Source of the DNA: Streptomyces sp. BA2
Lineage (GTDB): Bacteria > Actinomycetota > Actinomycetes > Streptomycetales > Streptomycetaceae
Length of the DNA: 64,000 nt
NCBI RefSeq assembly: GCF_009769735.1
Contig: NZ_WSRO01000002.1
Span: forward strand, 9,039,001-9,103,000
Direction of reading: 5' to 3'
A program made the translations under genes and the position numbers. The notes under the pieces were generated by a model. It saw only the letters and a list, made by a program, of their open reading frames with translations. It did no database searches and was not told the DNA's origin. This document shows, piece by piece, positions 1-8,377 of this stretch. How positions within the stretch are numbered: position 1 is the first letter of the stretch; each line of letters begins with the position of its first letter.

Positions 1-150
1 CGCGGCTCCCGCATGGTCACCGTCGCCGGAGGAGAGGGACACATCGTCCACGGCACCAACTCCTGCGCAGACAGGAGCGCCACGGTCTACCTCACCACGG
101 GCAGGCTCCCGGCCAAGGACCTGACCTGCCGAGCGTCTGCCGGGCAGTAG
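1..150 (+). CDS. TAP-like secreted alpha/beta hydrolase, C-terminal end (5' partial)
   Basis: An open frame enters from the left edge and stops at TAG 148-150, leaving 49 residues. The text matches the C-terminal cap of the tripeptidyl-aminopeptidase-like alpha/beta hydrolases of Streptomyces: an SRMVTVAGGEGHIVHG stretch carrying the catalytic-triad His, then a Cys (NSC), a YLTTGRLPA turn and a final Cys (LTC) that in this family pairs with the earlier Cys. Such enzymes are exported and trim N-terminal peptides. Signal peptide and nucleophile lie outside the window, so the exact subfamily cannot be given. Confidence 0.6.
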   Translation, partial: RGSRMVTVAGGEGHIVHGTNSCADRSATVYLTTGRLPAKDLTCRASAGQ

Positions 151-243
151 GGGGAATCCCGCATGCCCGGGGAGGGCATGGCGGTTCCACCGGCTGTGCA
201 CTGCGGACGTCGACGGCCCGTCAGGAGTCGGCGAGTGCCCTGT

Positions 244-1131
244 TCAGATGTCTTGCACATCGCCGTGGGTCGAGGAGGCGACCGTGTCCCGGTGGGCGAA
301 GTCGCCGGGTGGGATGCCGGGGTGGTGGCTGGCCAGCTGTTCCGGCGCGGTCGCGGTCGCGGCCGGGCCGAGGGTGAGCCGGGAGACGATGCGGTAGCGG
401 TCGCCGCGGTACAGCGAGTGGACGTACTCGACCGGGATGCCGGAATGGTCCGAGGTGAGCCGCTCGACCAGCAGAGCGGGGGAGAGTTCGGGCACTTCGA
501 GCACCTCGGCCTCGGCCCGGGTCACCACCGTCGGCTCGATGGTCTGGGTCGCTTCGCGGACATGAACGTCGTGATGTGCGCTCAAGTGCTCGTACAGATC
601 GCCGCTCTCCAGTTCCTGCGCGGAGAGGCCGGGCACCAGATCAGCTCGGATGTGCAGGTGCTCGATGGCCATCGGGGCGCCGTCGACGAGCCGCAGCCTG
701 GCTACGTAGACGATGTGGGCGGCGGGGGAGAGGTGCAGCTTGCGGCCGACGCGGGCGCCGGCCTGGATGGTGGTGAACTCCAGGAGCCGGCTGGACCAGG
801 CGCCCCCCGCGCGCGGCACCTTCAGCCCGTGCGCGGGCGAGATCAGTTCCTGGGTGATCTTCTCCGGCGCGACGAACATGCCACGCCCGTGTTCGCGGAC
901 GAGAACGCCCGCTGCGACCAGTTCGTCGACGGCCGCGCGCAGGGTGGGGCGCGAGACGCCCAGGTCCGCGCAGAGCGCACGCTCGGAGGGGATGGGATCA
1001 CCGGGGCGCTGTGACTCGATGAGCTGCAGAAGGTGGTCACGGACCCGTTCCCGCTTGAGCACCGCTCCTGAGGAGCGCCGACCGACCCCCGCCTTTGCTG
1101 TCCCGCCCGCGTCGTTCGCGTCGGTCGCCAC
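244..1131 (-). CDS. GntR-family (HutC/UTRA) transcriptional repressor
   Basis: Residues about 24-92 form a GntR winged helix (PIPSERALCADLGVSRPTL, then VREHGRGMFV) and about 110-290 a UTRA ligand domain ending in the typical GIPVEY...YRGDRYR signature. UTRA regulators bind small sugars or sugar phosphates. I start at GTG 1131 because AGGAGG (complement of 1141-1146) lies 9 nt upstream; an in-frame extension to 1281 has no such site and would cross the promoter region. The product is 295 aa. It is divergent from the ABC/GH20 operon at 1338, and TGGTCA-rich operator candidates lie between them, so it very likely represses that operon. The layout resembles dasR-dasABC of S. coelicolor, but orthology cannot be shown from sequence alone. 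Confidence 0.9.
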   Translation of the reverse strand: MATDANDAGGTAKAGVGRRSSGAVLKRERVRDHLLQLIESQRPGDPIPSERALCADLGVSRPTLRAAVDELVAAGVLVREHGRGMFVAPEKITQELISPAHGLKVPRAGGAWSSRLLEFTTIQAGARVGRKLHLSPAAHIVYVARLRLVDGAPMAIEHLHIRADLVPGLSAQELESGDLYEHLSAHHDVHVREATQTIEPTVVTRAEAEVLEVPELSPALLVERLTSDHSGIPVEYVHSLYRGDRYRIVSRLTLGPAATATAPEQLASHHPGIPPGDFAHRDTVASSTHGDVQDI

Positions 1132-1154
1132 CGCCCGCCCCCTCCTGCCGTACA

Positions 1155-1189
1155 ACCAGCTGTCTGACCAGTTGACCACAGTTGACCAC
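1155..1189. promoter_or_regulatory. Candidate GntR operator with three TGACCA repeats
   Basis: TGACCA occurs at 1165, 1173 and 1183, and CCAGCTG precedes it. This is the same hexamer that builds the palindrome at 1290-1316. It lies just upstream of the GntR start, which fits autorepression. Confidence 0.5.
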
Positions 1190-1289
1190 GGAAGCGGGGA
1201 GATCGAAAGCCAAAACATTAACTCCCCTGGTTGCAGCGGGGGTTGACGCATGCATTGGTCTATGCCAGCTTTCTCCCTCACCAGAGGTC

Positions 1290-1316
1290 ACCTGACCAGT
1301 TAGCAGCTGGTCAGGT
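1290..1316. promoter_or_regulatory. Palindromic operator in front of the sugar ABC operon
   Basis: ACCTGACCAG (1290-1299) and CTGGTCAGGT (1307-1316) are perfect 10-bp inverted arms around a 7-nt spacer, 22 bp upstream of the GTG of the binding-protein gene. The TGGTC-type half-site resembles GntR/HutC operators such as the DasR site. Binding by the divergent GntR protein is inferred. Confidence 0.65.
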
Positions 1317-1337
1317 CCGGCACCCCAGAGGTGAACC

Positions 1338-2606
1338 GTGAAGTTCCGTTTACTTGCCGGTGTGTCCGCGCTCGTCGCGGTCGCCGGGCTCAGTGCCTGT
1401 TCGTCCGGCTCCGGTGACGGGGAATCTGCCGGCGGTGGGAAGACCGCGATCGATGTGTGGCTCATGCGCGACAGCGTCTCGTCCGCCTTCCAGAAGGACT
1501 TCGAGAAGGGCTTCGAAGCCGCGCACCCGGACATCGACGTACGTATCCAGATCCAGGAGTGGGACGGCATCGGCGAGAAGGTCACCGCCGCGCTGGCCAG
1601 CAACGACGCCCCCGACGTCATCGAGACGGGCAACACCCAGGTCGCTCAGTTCGCGCAGAGCGGCGGTCTGCTGGACCTGAGTGACGAGGTCGACGACCTC
1701 GGCGGCGACGCCTGGCTCAAGGGACTCGCCGAGCCGGGAGCCTGGCAGGGCAAGCAGTACGGCATCCCGTACTACGCGGCGAACCGCGTCGTCATCTACC
1801 GCAAGGACCTCTTCGAGAAGGCCGGCGTCGACACCGCCGCGATCAAGACCCGCGACCAGTGGGTGACCGCGACGAAGAGGCTCAACAAGGGCTCACAGCA
1901 AGGCATTTACCTGCCCGGGCAGAACTGGTACACCTACGCCGGTTTCGTCTGGGACGAGGGCGGCGACCTCGCCACCAAGTCGGGCGGCACCTGGAAGGGC
2001 TCGCTGGACAGCCCCGAGGCGCTGCGAGCCATGGCCTTCTACAAGAAGCTTCAGGCCCTCGGCAAGGGCCCGAAGGACTCCGACGAGGCGCAGCCGCCGC
2101 AGGCCGAGGTCATGGCCAAGGGCCAGATCGCACAGATCATCAGCACGCCGGGCGGAGCCAACGTCATCGCCCAGAACAACCCCGAACTCAAGGACAAGCT
2201 GGGCTTCTTCCCGATCCCGGGCAAGACGGCGGACACCCCGGGCGCGGTCTTCACGGGCGGCTCCGACCTGGTCATCCCGACGGTGTCGCAGCACCACGAC
2301 GCCGCGTACACCTTCGTCAAGGAACTGACCGGCGACACATGGCAGAAGAAGCTCGCCGTCGCCATGAGCTACGTCCCCAACAAGACCACGCTCGCCGGCG
2401 CGGTCGCCGACGATCCGGGCGCCTCCGCCATGGCAGTCGGAGCGGCCGTCGGCCACGCGACGCCGAACACGCCGGGCTGGGCCGCCGTCGAAGCCAAGAA
2501 CCCCATCAAGGACTACCTGACGGCCGTCCTCACCGGAGGCGATCCGAAGCGCAAGGCTGCCGAGGCGTCCGACGCCATCACCAACGCCATGAAGTCCGGC
2601 TCCTGA
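1338..2606 (+). CDS. ABC sugar transporter, substrate-binding lipoprotein (CUT1)
   Basis: 422 aa, GTG start with AGAGGTGA about 5 nt upstream. A lipoprotein signal ends in the lipobox LSAC (residues 18-21) followed by SSGSGDG, so it is anchored outside the membrane. The rest is an SBP_bac_1-type extracellular binding protein, with typical stretches such as PDVIETGNTQVAQFAQSG and YGIPYYAANRVVIYRKD. It delivers an oligosaccharide to the two permeases that follow. The downstream GH20 and GH16 enzymes suggest N-acetylglucosamine oligomers or beta-glucan fragments as ligand. No ATPase gene is present, as is usual for CUT1 systems in Streptomyces that share MsiK. Confidence 0.93.
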   Translation: MKFRLLAGVSALVAVAGLSACSSGSGDGESAGGGKTAIDVWLMRDSVSSAFQKDFEKGFEAAHPDIDVRIQIQEWDGIGEKVTAALASNDAPDVIETGNTQVAQFAQSGGLLDLSDEVDDLGGDAWLKGLAEPGAWQGKQYGIPYYAANRVVIYRKDLFEKAGVDTAAIKTRDQWVTATKRLNKGSQQGIYLPGQNWYTYAGFVWDEGGDLATKSGGTWKGSLDSPEALRAMAFYKKLQALGKGPKDSDEAQPPQAEVMAKGQIAQIISTPGGANVIAQNNPELKDKLGFFPIPGKTADTPGAVFTGGSDLVIPTVSQHHDAAYTFVKELTGDTWQKKLAVAMSYVPNKTTLAGAVADDPGASAMAVGAAVGHATPNTPGWAAVEAKNPIKDYLTAVLTGGDPKRKAAEASDAITNAMKSGS

Positions 2607-2629
2607 CCCGCCCCTTGACCGGCCCGCAT

Positions 2630-2681
2630 CGAAACCCCGCACCGAAACCCCGCACCGAGAACTCACACCGAGAACTCACAC
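2630..2681. repeat. Two back-to-back pairs of 13-bp tandem repeats
   Basis: CGAAACCCCGCAC is repeated twice (2630-2655), then CGAGAACTCACAC twice (2656-2681). They fill the gap between the binding-protein and first permease genes and end just before the ribosome site of the permease. They look like replication-slippage repeats. Confidence 0.8.
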
Positions 2682-2696
2682 CGAGAGGAGTGCGCC

Positions 2697-3656
2697 GTGA
2701 CGATCGTCCGCGACCCAGTGGTGTCCCGACCGCCTCGGCGTACGCCCGTCACCGCCAAGCGCCGCGCCACGATGTCCGGCATCTGGCCGTACCTGCTCGT
2801 GGCGCCCGCCGTCCTCGGGATGCTGTACCTGCTCGTCTACCCGCTGGCGCGGGCCGTCCTGATCTCCTTCCAGGACTTCGGTCTGCGCCAACTCATCCTC
2901 GGTGAGGCGCACTTCACCGGCTTCGACAACTACACGGCACTGCTTTCCGACCCACGGTTCTGGGCCGTGGTGCGCCGCACCTTCCTCTTCATGGCCGTGA
3001 ACGTCGCACTGATCATGATCCTGTCGACACTCGTGGCGCTGATGGTGGAGCGGCTCGGGCGGTTCGGCCGCACGGCCGTGCTCAGCGCGCTCGTGCTCGC
3101 CTGGGCGATGCCCGTAGTCGCGGCGACCACCGTGTTCCAGTGGCTCTTCCACTCCGAGTTCGGGATCGTCAACCACGCCCTCACCGGCCTCGGCTTCAGC
3201 GGGTTCGAAGGCTATCCGTGGCTGGCCCACGGACCGGCGGCGTTCGCCATCCTCGTCACCCTGGTCGTGTGGCAGTCGGTGCCGTTCGCCGCCATCACGC
3301 TGTACTCGGCGCTGACCACCGTGCCCGCCGAGCTCTACGAGGCCGCGCGCATCGACGGCGCGTCCGGGTTCCGGATCTTCCACTCCGTCACCCTGCCGAT
3401 CGTACGGCCGATCTTCATGCTCGTGCTCTCTCTCGAAGTCATCTGGACGTTCAAGGCGTTCGTGCAGATCTGGGTGATGACCCGCGGCGGCCCCGGCGAC
3501 GCCACGACGATCCTGCCGGTCTACGCCGTGCAGACCGCACTGGCCCAGCAGCGCTACGACCTCGGATCGGCCGCGTCGATGCTGACCGTGCTGCTCATGT
3601 CCGGCGTCCTTGTCGCCTACTTCCGCCAGATGTTCCGACAGGAGAACGAGCTGTGA
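2697..3656 (+). CDS. ABC sugar transporter permease 1 (MalF-type)
   Basis: 319 aa with six predicted membrane segments (the first around PYLLVAPAVLGMLYLLVYPL). The EAA loop that docks the ATPase is visible as YEAARIDGASGFRIFHSVTL near residues 218-237. GTG start preceded by GAGAGGAG. Its stop overlaps the next gene's start (GTGA), so the two permeases are translationally coupled and form the heterodimeric channel of the CUT1 importer. Confidence 0.93.
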   Translation: MTIVRDPVVSRPPRRTPVTAKRRATMSGIWPYLLVAPAVLGMLYLLVYPLARAVLISFQDFGLRQLILGEAHFTGFDNYTALLSDPRFWAVVRRTFLFMAVNVALIMILSTLVALMVERLGRFGRTAVLSALVLAWAMPVVAATTVFQWLFHSEFGIVNHALTGLGFSGFEGYPWLAHGPAAFAILVTLVVWQSVPFAAITLYSALTTVPAELYEAARIDGASGFRIFHSVTLPIVRPIFMLVLSLEVIWTFKAFVQIWVMTRGGPGDATTILPVYAVQTALAQQRYDLGSAASMLTVLLMSGVLVAYFRQMFRQENEL

Positions 3657-4495
3657 CGACCTCGCGCGTACGCGCATTGCGCCGCCTGCCGCTCAACATC
3701 GCCGCCACCGTGACGGTCGTCGTCTGCCTCTTCCCCGTCTACTGGATGGTCACCACCGCCTTCAAACCGTCACGTGACATCCAGTCAGACAACCCCCAAC
3801 TGCTCCCGCAGAGCTGGACGTTCGACCACTTCCGGCGAGCCATCGACGCGGACGGATTCGCCCTGTTCTGGCGCAACAGCGTGCTCGTCACCCTGACTGC
3901 CGTCGCCCTCGCCCTGCTCGTCGCCCTCGGTGCCTCGTTCGCGGTGGCCCGGATGCGCTGGCGCGGACGCCGTCAGTTCATGCTCATGGTGTTCATCGCG
4001 CAGATGGCACCGTGGGAGTCCCTGATCATCCCCGTCTACATCATCTCCCGGGACACCGGGATGCTCGACCGGCTGCCGACACTGACTCTTGTCTACTTCA
4101 TGATGACGCTTCCCTTCACCGTGGTCGTGCTGCGCGGATTCATCGCGACGATCTCGGCTGAGCTGGAGGAGTCGGCACAGGTCGACGGCTGCACCCGGTT
4201 CGGCGCGTTCCGGCATGTGGCGTTCCCGCTGCTCGCGCCCGGTCTCATGGCAACGTCGCTGTTCGGCTACATCACGGCGTGGAACGAGTTCGCCTACGCC
4301 AACTTCCTGATCATCAAGCAGCAGGACCACCGGACGCTTCCGGTGTGGCTGTCCTCGTTCCACAACACGTTCGGCACCGACTGGGGCGCCACCATGGCCG
4401 CCTCGACCCTGTTCGCGCTGCCCGCGCTGGCGATCTTCCTGCTGCTGCAGCGACACGTGACATCCGGGTTCGCCGCCGGCGCCGTCAAGGGCTGA
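3653..4495 (+). CDS. ABC sugar transporter permease 2 (MalG-type)
   Basis: 280 aa, starting at GTG 3653 inside the previous stop codon (GTGA overlap). Six membrane helices and the EAA loop (ELEESAQVDGCTRFGAFRHV, about residue 165) mark the second inner-membrane subunit of a carbohydrate importer. It partners the gene just upstream. The GH20 gene follows after a 50-nt gap, so hydrolysis and uptake are probably co-transcribed. Confidence 0.93.
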   Translation: MTTSRVRALRRLPLNIAATVTVVVCLFPVYWMVTTAFKPSRDIQSDNPQLLPQSWTFDHFRRAIDADGFALFWRNSVLVTLTAVALALLVALGASFAVARMRWRGRRQFMLMVFIAQMAPWESLIIPVYIISRDTGMLDRLPTLTLVYFMMTLPFTVVVLRGFIATISAELEESAQVDGCTRFGAFRHVAFPLLAPGLMATSLFGYITAWNEFAYANFLIIKQQDHRTLPVWLSSFHNTFGTDWGATMAASTLFALPALAIFLLLQRHVTSGFAAGAVKG

Positions 4496-4545
4496 CCCGC
4501 CACCGCGCCCGTCCCGCATCCCCACGCCCGCACCGGAGGTCCGCC

Positions 4546-6114
4546 GTGCCCGCGCCCCGCCCCGCGCTCGTACCCGCTCCCACCCAACTGACCCACCGAC
4601 CAGGCCACTTCACCCTCGACCAAGACACCTCGCTTCGCATCACACCGGGCGCCGAACCCGCCGCCACCTTGCTGCGCACCCTCATCGCACCCGCCACCGG
4701 ACTCCCGCTCACCGCCGCCCCCGACGGGCCGTTCGTCCTCGCGCACGACCCAGGTCTCAGCGGTCTCGGCACGGAAGGCTACGGCCTGACGATCTCGCCC
4801 GACGCCGTGCTGCTGCGAGCCGCCCACCCCACCGGCCTGCTGCGCGGCATCCAGACGATACGGCAGCTGCTCCCCGCCCAGGCCCTGGCGAACGGTCCGC
4901 GGCCGGGCGTGCCCTGGCAACTGCCCTGCGTCGAGATCACCGACGTACCGCGGCGCGCCTGGCGCGGCTTCATGCTCGACGTGGCACGCCACTTCCAGCC
5001 CGTGCCGTTCCTGCGCCGCTACGTCGATCTGCTGGCCCTGCACAAACTGAACGTGCTGCATCTGCACCTCACCGACGACCAGGGCTGGCGCCTGCCGGTC
5101 GCCGACTATCCGCTGCTGACCGAGGTGGGCGGACGGCGTGCACAGTCGATGGTGGGCCCCGCCGGGTCCGACGCCTTCGACGGGACCCCGCACCAAGGGG
5201 CCTACACAGGCAGGGAATTGCGCGACCTCGTCACCTACGCCGCCGCCCGCGGCGTCACGATCGTGCCCGAAGTGGAGATGCCCGGCCACACCCGCGCGGC
5301 CCTGGCCGCCTACCCCGAACTCGGCACCGTACCGGGCCGCCGGCTCGACGTGTGGACCCGCTGGGGCGTGTGCGACACAGTCCTCGGCGTCCACGAGCCC
5401 GTCCTCGACTTCTGCCGCACCGTCCTCGACACCGTCCTGGACGTATTCCCCTCCCCGCATGTGCACGTCGGCGGCGACGAATGCCCCACGACCGAGTGGG
5501 CCACAAGCCCGGCCGCACGGCAGCGCATCGAGACGGAAGGGCTGTCAGGGCCAGGCGAGTTACGAGGCTGGTTCCTCGGCCGGATGGGCACCCACCTTCT
5601 GGAGCGCGGCCGGATCCCGACCGCGTGGGCCGAGACAGGGGAGGGCCTTCCGCCCGAGTTCACCGTCATGACCTGGCGCGATCCCGAGCACACCCGCATC
5701 GCCCTCAAACGCGGCCACAACGTGGTCAGCAGCCACCACAGCGCCACCTACCTCGACTACGCCCAGTCCACATCCCCGGCCGAACCACCCGCCCAGCCCG
5801 GCACCGTGGTCGATCTGCGGGCCGTTCACGACCACGAGCCACCCGCCGACCCCACCACCGAGGGCGGCGAACTCCTCGGCGTGCAAGCCCAGTTGTGGAC
5901 CGAGTTCGCCCCCACCGCTGGTCACGTCGACTACCTGGCCTTCCCCCGCCTCGCCGCGCTCGCCGACCGAGCGTGGCACGGCGCCTCGCCCTGGCCCCAG
6001 GCACGCGCACGCCTGATCGCACACGGCGCCAGGCTCGCCGCACTCGGCGTGCGGCACGGACCGTTCGACCCGTACGTCCCCGTCCCCCACCGTTTCGGAG
6101 AGGAACCGAGATGA
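4546..6114 (+). CDS. GH20 beta-N-acetylhexosaminidase
   Basis: 522 aa from GTG 4546, chosen because GGAGG lies 6-7 nt upstream; the frame is open further up but runs inside the permease gene. An N-terminal GH20b-like domain is followed by the (beta/alpha)8 barrel: LHLHLTDDQGWRLP, the catalytic Asp-Glu pair in HVGGDECPTTEW (about residue 310), and QAQLWTEF. The enzyme removes terminal GlcNAc or GalNAc from chito-oligosaccharides by substrate-assisted catalysis. No signal peptide is visible, so it probably acts in the cytoplasm on sugars imported by the upstream ABC system, in the position dasD holds in the das cluster. Its stop overlaps the start of the next gene (ATGA). Confidence 0.93.
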   Translation: MPAPRPALVPAPTQLTHRPGHFTLDQDTSLRITPGAEPAATLLRTLIAPATGLPLTAAPDGPFVLAHDPGLSGLGTEGYGLTISPDAVLLRAAHPTGLLRGIQTIRQLLPAQALANGPRPGVPWQLPCVEITDVPRRAWRGFMLDVARHFQPVPFLRRYVDLLALHKLNVLHLHLTDDQGWRLPVADYPLLTEVGGRRAQSMVGPAGSDAFDGTPHQGAYTGRELRDLVTYAAARGVTIVPEVEMPGHTRAALAAYPELGTVPGRRLDVWTRWGVCDTVLGVHEPVLDFCRTVLDTVLDVFPSPHVHVGGDECPTTEWATSPAARQRIETEGLSGPGELRGWFLGRMGTHLLERGRIPTAWAETGEGLPPEFTVMTWRDPEHTRIALKRGHNVVSSHHSATYLDYAQSTSPAEPPAQPGTVVDLRAVHDHEPPADPTTEGGELLGVQAQLWTEFAPTAGHVDYLAFPRLAALADRAWHGASPWPQARARLIAHGARLAALGVRHGPFDPYVPVPHRFGEEPR

Positions 6115-7565
6115 GTCCTGCACGAAAGCGCTCACGCACCGCGCTCACGAGATCGGCACGCTACGCTCTCGCCGCCCTGCTGGGCTGCACAAGTCTCGCC
6201 GCGCTGCCCAGCACGGAGGCAGGCGCCGCCGCCTCGGGCTCTGCGTCGGGTGACGTGTCGGTGCAGTACCACACCGGCTCCACCGGCAGCGACCAGGCCG
6301 AACCGTGGCTCAAGGTGAAGAACACCGGCACGTCCACCGTGGCACTCAGCGGCGTGAAGCTGCGCTACTACTTCAAGGCCGACTCCGCGAGCGCCACCTA
6401 CCGCTTCGCCTGCTCGTGGGCCGTGAAGGGCTGCGGCAACATCACCGGTACGTTCGGCACGCTCGCCCACCCGACCGCCACCGCCGACCGCTACCTGGAG
6501 ATCGGCTTCACGTCGGGCGCCGGTTCCCTCGCCGCCGGAGCCGACAGCGGCGACCTCCAGCTCCGCTTCCACCGCTCCGACTGGCAGTCGCTGAACCAGA
6601 GCGACGACTACTCCTTCGGCGCCGCGCAGAACTCGTACGCGAACTGGACGAAGGTCACCGCCCAACTTGACGGAGCAACGGTCTGGGGCACCGCCCCCGA
6701 AGGCAACGACCCCACGGACCCGACAGACCCGACCGACCCCACCGACCCGCCCGGCTCCGGAGCGAGCCTCTTCGACGACTTCAACTACACGAAGTACGAC
6801 GACCCGGCCATCTCAGCCCACGGCTGGAACGTGCGCTCCAACTCCGGTGGCCCCGGGGTGCCGGGTGCCACCTGGGCGCCGCAGAACGTGACGTTCTCCG
6901 CCTCCGGCGGCAACTCCGTGATGAACCTGGAGACGTCGACGGCGGGAACGGGCGAGAGCACCAAGCAGACCGAAGTGCTCACCAAGGCCATGAAGTTCAA
7001 GAACGGCACGTACGCGGCGCGTGTGAAGTTCAGCGACGCGCCGAAGAGCGGTCCGGACGGGGACCACCTGGTGCAGACGTTCTTCACCATCAACGACCTC
7101 AAGGCGCCGATGGCGGACGACTACGCCGAGTACGACTTCGAGTACCTGCCCAACGGAGGCTGGGGCGAGCCGTCGAACATCCTGTACACGACGTCCTGGG
7201 AGACCTACAACCCGGACCCCTGGCAGGCAGTCAACCAGCACACCGAGAGCCGGCAGAGCTACGCGGGCTGGCACGACCTGGTCGTGACGATCGACAACAA
7301 CTCCATCAAGTACTACGTCGACGGGCAGCCGTTCGGCACGCACGACGCCGCGTATCTGCCGGAGCGGCCCATGTCGATCAACTTCAACCAGTGGCTGATC
7401 GACCTCGCCGGACAGACCAGCACAAGCCCGCGCGCGTACGACCAGCAGGTGGACTACGTCCTGCACGTCAAGGATCAGGTCCTGACCCCCGCACAGGTGG
7501 CCGCCAAGGTGGCCGCATACCGCAGCGCGGGCACCGCCTTCGAGGACACGGTGCCCTCCTCGTGA
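6111..7565 (+). CDS. Secreted CBM3-GH16 endoglucanase-like protein
   Basis: 484 aa, translationally coupled to the GH20 gene (ATGA overlap). A long signal peptide (residues 1-40, ending AGAAAS) is followed by a family-3 carbohydrate-binding module (about 45-190; LKVKNTGTSTVALSGVKLRY and the DDYSFGAAQ...YANWTKV end), a (DPT)n linker, and a GH16 domain. The catalytic motif is E340-x-D342-x-E344 (EYDFE), the plain beta-strand ExDxE type found in lichenases and xyloglucan-active members, not the bulged ExDxxE of laminarinases. It probably cuts a beta-glucan outside the cell while bound to cellulose or chitin. The exact substrate is not decided by sequence. Confidence 0.85.
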   Translation: MSPARKRSRTALTRSARYALAALLGCTSLAALPSTEAGAAASGSASGDVSVQYHTGSTGSDQAEPWLKVKNTGTSTVALSGVKLRYYFKADSASATYRFACSWAVKGCGNITGTFGTLAHPTATADRYLEIGFTSGAGSLAAGADSGDLQLRFHRSDWQSLNQSDDYSFGAAQNSYANWTKVTAQLDGATVWGTAPEGNDPTDPTDPTDPTDPPGSGASLFDDFNYTKYDDPAISAHGWNVRSNSGGPGVPGATWAPQNVTFSASGGNSVMNLETSTAGTGESTKQTEVLTKAMKFKNGTYAARVKFSDAPKSGPDGDHLVQTFFTINDLKAPMADDYAEYDFEYLPNGGWGEPSNILYTTSWETYNPDPWQAVNQHTESRQSYAGWHDLVVTIDNNSIKYYVDGQPFGTHDAAYLPERPMSINFNQWLIDLAGQTSTSPRAYDQQVDYVLHVKDQVLTPAQVAAKVAAYRSAGTAFEDTVPSS

Positions 7566-7594
7566 GGTGAAGGACAGGGTGAGGTGAAGGACAG
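7562..7594. repeat. 16-bp direct repeat at the operon end
   Basis: GTGAGGTGAAGGACAG occurs at 7562-7577 and again at 7579-7594. The first copy overlaps the stop codon of the GH16 gene. No function is evident. Confidence 0.8.
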
Positions 7595-7604
7595 GACACG
7601 AATG

Positions 7605-7644
7605 GCCGGTGCCCGCACACCCGCATCGGCGTGCGGGCACCGGC
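7605..7644 (+). terminator. Strong hairpin terminator after the sugar operon
   Basis: GCCGGTGCCCGCAC (7605-7618) and its exact complement (7631-7644) make a 14-bp perfect stem with a 12-nt loop. It lies 40 nt after the GH16 stop. No U-tract follows, as is common in Streptomyces. It could also serve the minus-strand gene that ends at 7698. Confidence 0.85.
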
Positions 7645-7697
7645 ACGCGGCGCCACGCCTTGGGACTTGAAGTGGTTGGCGGTCTATGAGGCTGAAG

Positions 7698-8192
7698 TCA
7701 GATCCGTCCATGCGTCAGCCGAGTCAGCGGTCCGCCCTGGATCTTCGCTGTCCGGCGCCCGGCGGTGAAGGAAAGTCCGGCCACACTGACCACACCTGCG
7801 GCGGCACCTGCGGCAATGGCCTTGCGGTTCTTCACCAGGGTCCAGCCGGCGACTGCCGTTGAAGCGACCTTGCCGGTGGCCGATGCGACCGTCTTGCCGC
7901 CACTCTCGATACCCGCGGCCGCCGCCTGCTTCGCACGCTGTGTCGCGACACCGAAGGAACGCGCACCAGTACCGGCGGCGTCGGCCGCCTCCTCGGCGGA
8001 TCCCTTGGCCTTTTCGGCAGCTTCAGCCGACTCCTGCTTGGCCTCAGCCGATTCCTGCTTGGCCTTCTGTGCGGTGGTGTTCACCTTGCGCGCCCCTGTA
8101 TTCGCAGTGGACCGCCCCTTGGCGGCTGCCGTCTTCGTGCTCTGCCGAGTTTTTCCGGCGTTGTCATCAGAGGTTCTTCTCTCGTCAGCCAT
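7698..8192 (-). CDS. Ala/Lys-rich coiled protein with one membrane-like segment
   Basis: 164 aa from ATG 8192 (MADERRTSDDNAG). The middle is low-complexity helix built of KAKQESAEA, KQESAEAAEKAK and similar units, like LEA or histone-H1-like proteins. Near the C-terminus AIAAGAAAGVVSVAGLSF is a short hydrophobic segment followed by a basic tail. It may be a nucleoid- or membrane-associated protein; no defined family was recognised. The start is uncertain because no strong ribosome site is present. Confidence 0.6.
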   Translation of the reverse strand: MADERRTSDDNAGKTRQSTKTAAAKGRSTANTGARKVNTTAQKAKQESAEAKQESAEAAEKAKGSAEEAADAAGTGARSFGVATQRAKQAAAAGIESGGKTVASATGKVASTAVAGWTLVKNRKAIAAGAAAGVVSVAGLSFTAGRRTAKIQGGPLTRLTHGRI

Positions 8193-8247
8193 GCAGTCCG
8201 TGTTGCCACACAACGCCATGTGAAACGCGTGGCATGAAATGACGGTG

Positions 8248-8273
8248 TGGACATCGCCAGGGCCTGCTAACGT
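8248..8273 (+). promoter_or_regulatory. Possible promoter for the Thr leader transcript
   Basis: TAACGT at 8268-8273 fits a -10 box and would place transcription start at about 8280-8281, on the ATG of the leader peptide (a leaderless message). A good -35 box is not obvious; TGGACA at 8248 is spaced too closely. Confidence 0.35.
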
Positions 8274-8280
8274 CTCGCGC

Positions 8281-8331
8281 ATGAAGCGCGCTGCTATGAC
8301 GACGACGCCAGAGAGTGTCCCGGCGCGCTGA
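8281..8331 (+). CDS. Threonine leader peptide (16 aa)
   Basis: The frame reads MKRAAMTTTPESVPAR followed by TGA. Codons 7-9 are three consecutive ACG threonine codons, and the next gene is a threonyl-tRNA synthetase paralogue behind a strong hairpin. This is the classic layout of ribosome-mediated attenuation: stalling at the Thr codons when charged tRNA-Thr is scarce would let GTCCCGG (8317-8323) pair with CCGGGGC (8353-8359) and prevent the terminator. No Shine-Dalgarno site precedes the ATG, so translation is probably leaderless. Function is inferred. Confidence 0.7.
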   Translation: MKRAAMTTTPESVPAR

Positions 8332-8345
8332 CAGATGATCTGATC

Positions 8346-8377
8346 CGAAGCCCCGGGGCGAGTGCCCCGGGGCTTCG
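8346..8377 (+). terminator. Attenuator hairpin upstream of the ThrRS paralogue
   Basis: CGAAGCCCCGGGGC (8346-8359) pairs perfectly with GCCCCGGGGCTTCG (8364-8377) over a GAGT tetraloop. It lies 14 nt after the leader-peptide stop and 39 nt before the ThrRS start. The leader contains GAGTGTCCCGG, a near copy of the loop plus 3' arm (GAGTGCCCCGG), so it can compete for the 5' arm. Confidence 0.75.

Noticed and set aside
244..1131. Naming the regulator dasR and the operon dasABCD
   Set aside because: Layout and operator look similar, but the protein is longer than expected and orthology cannot be tested here.
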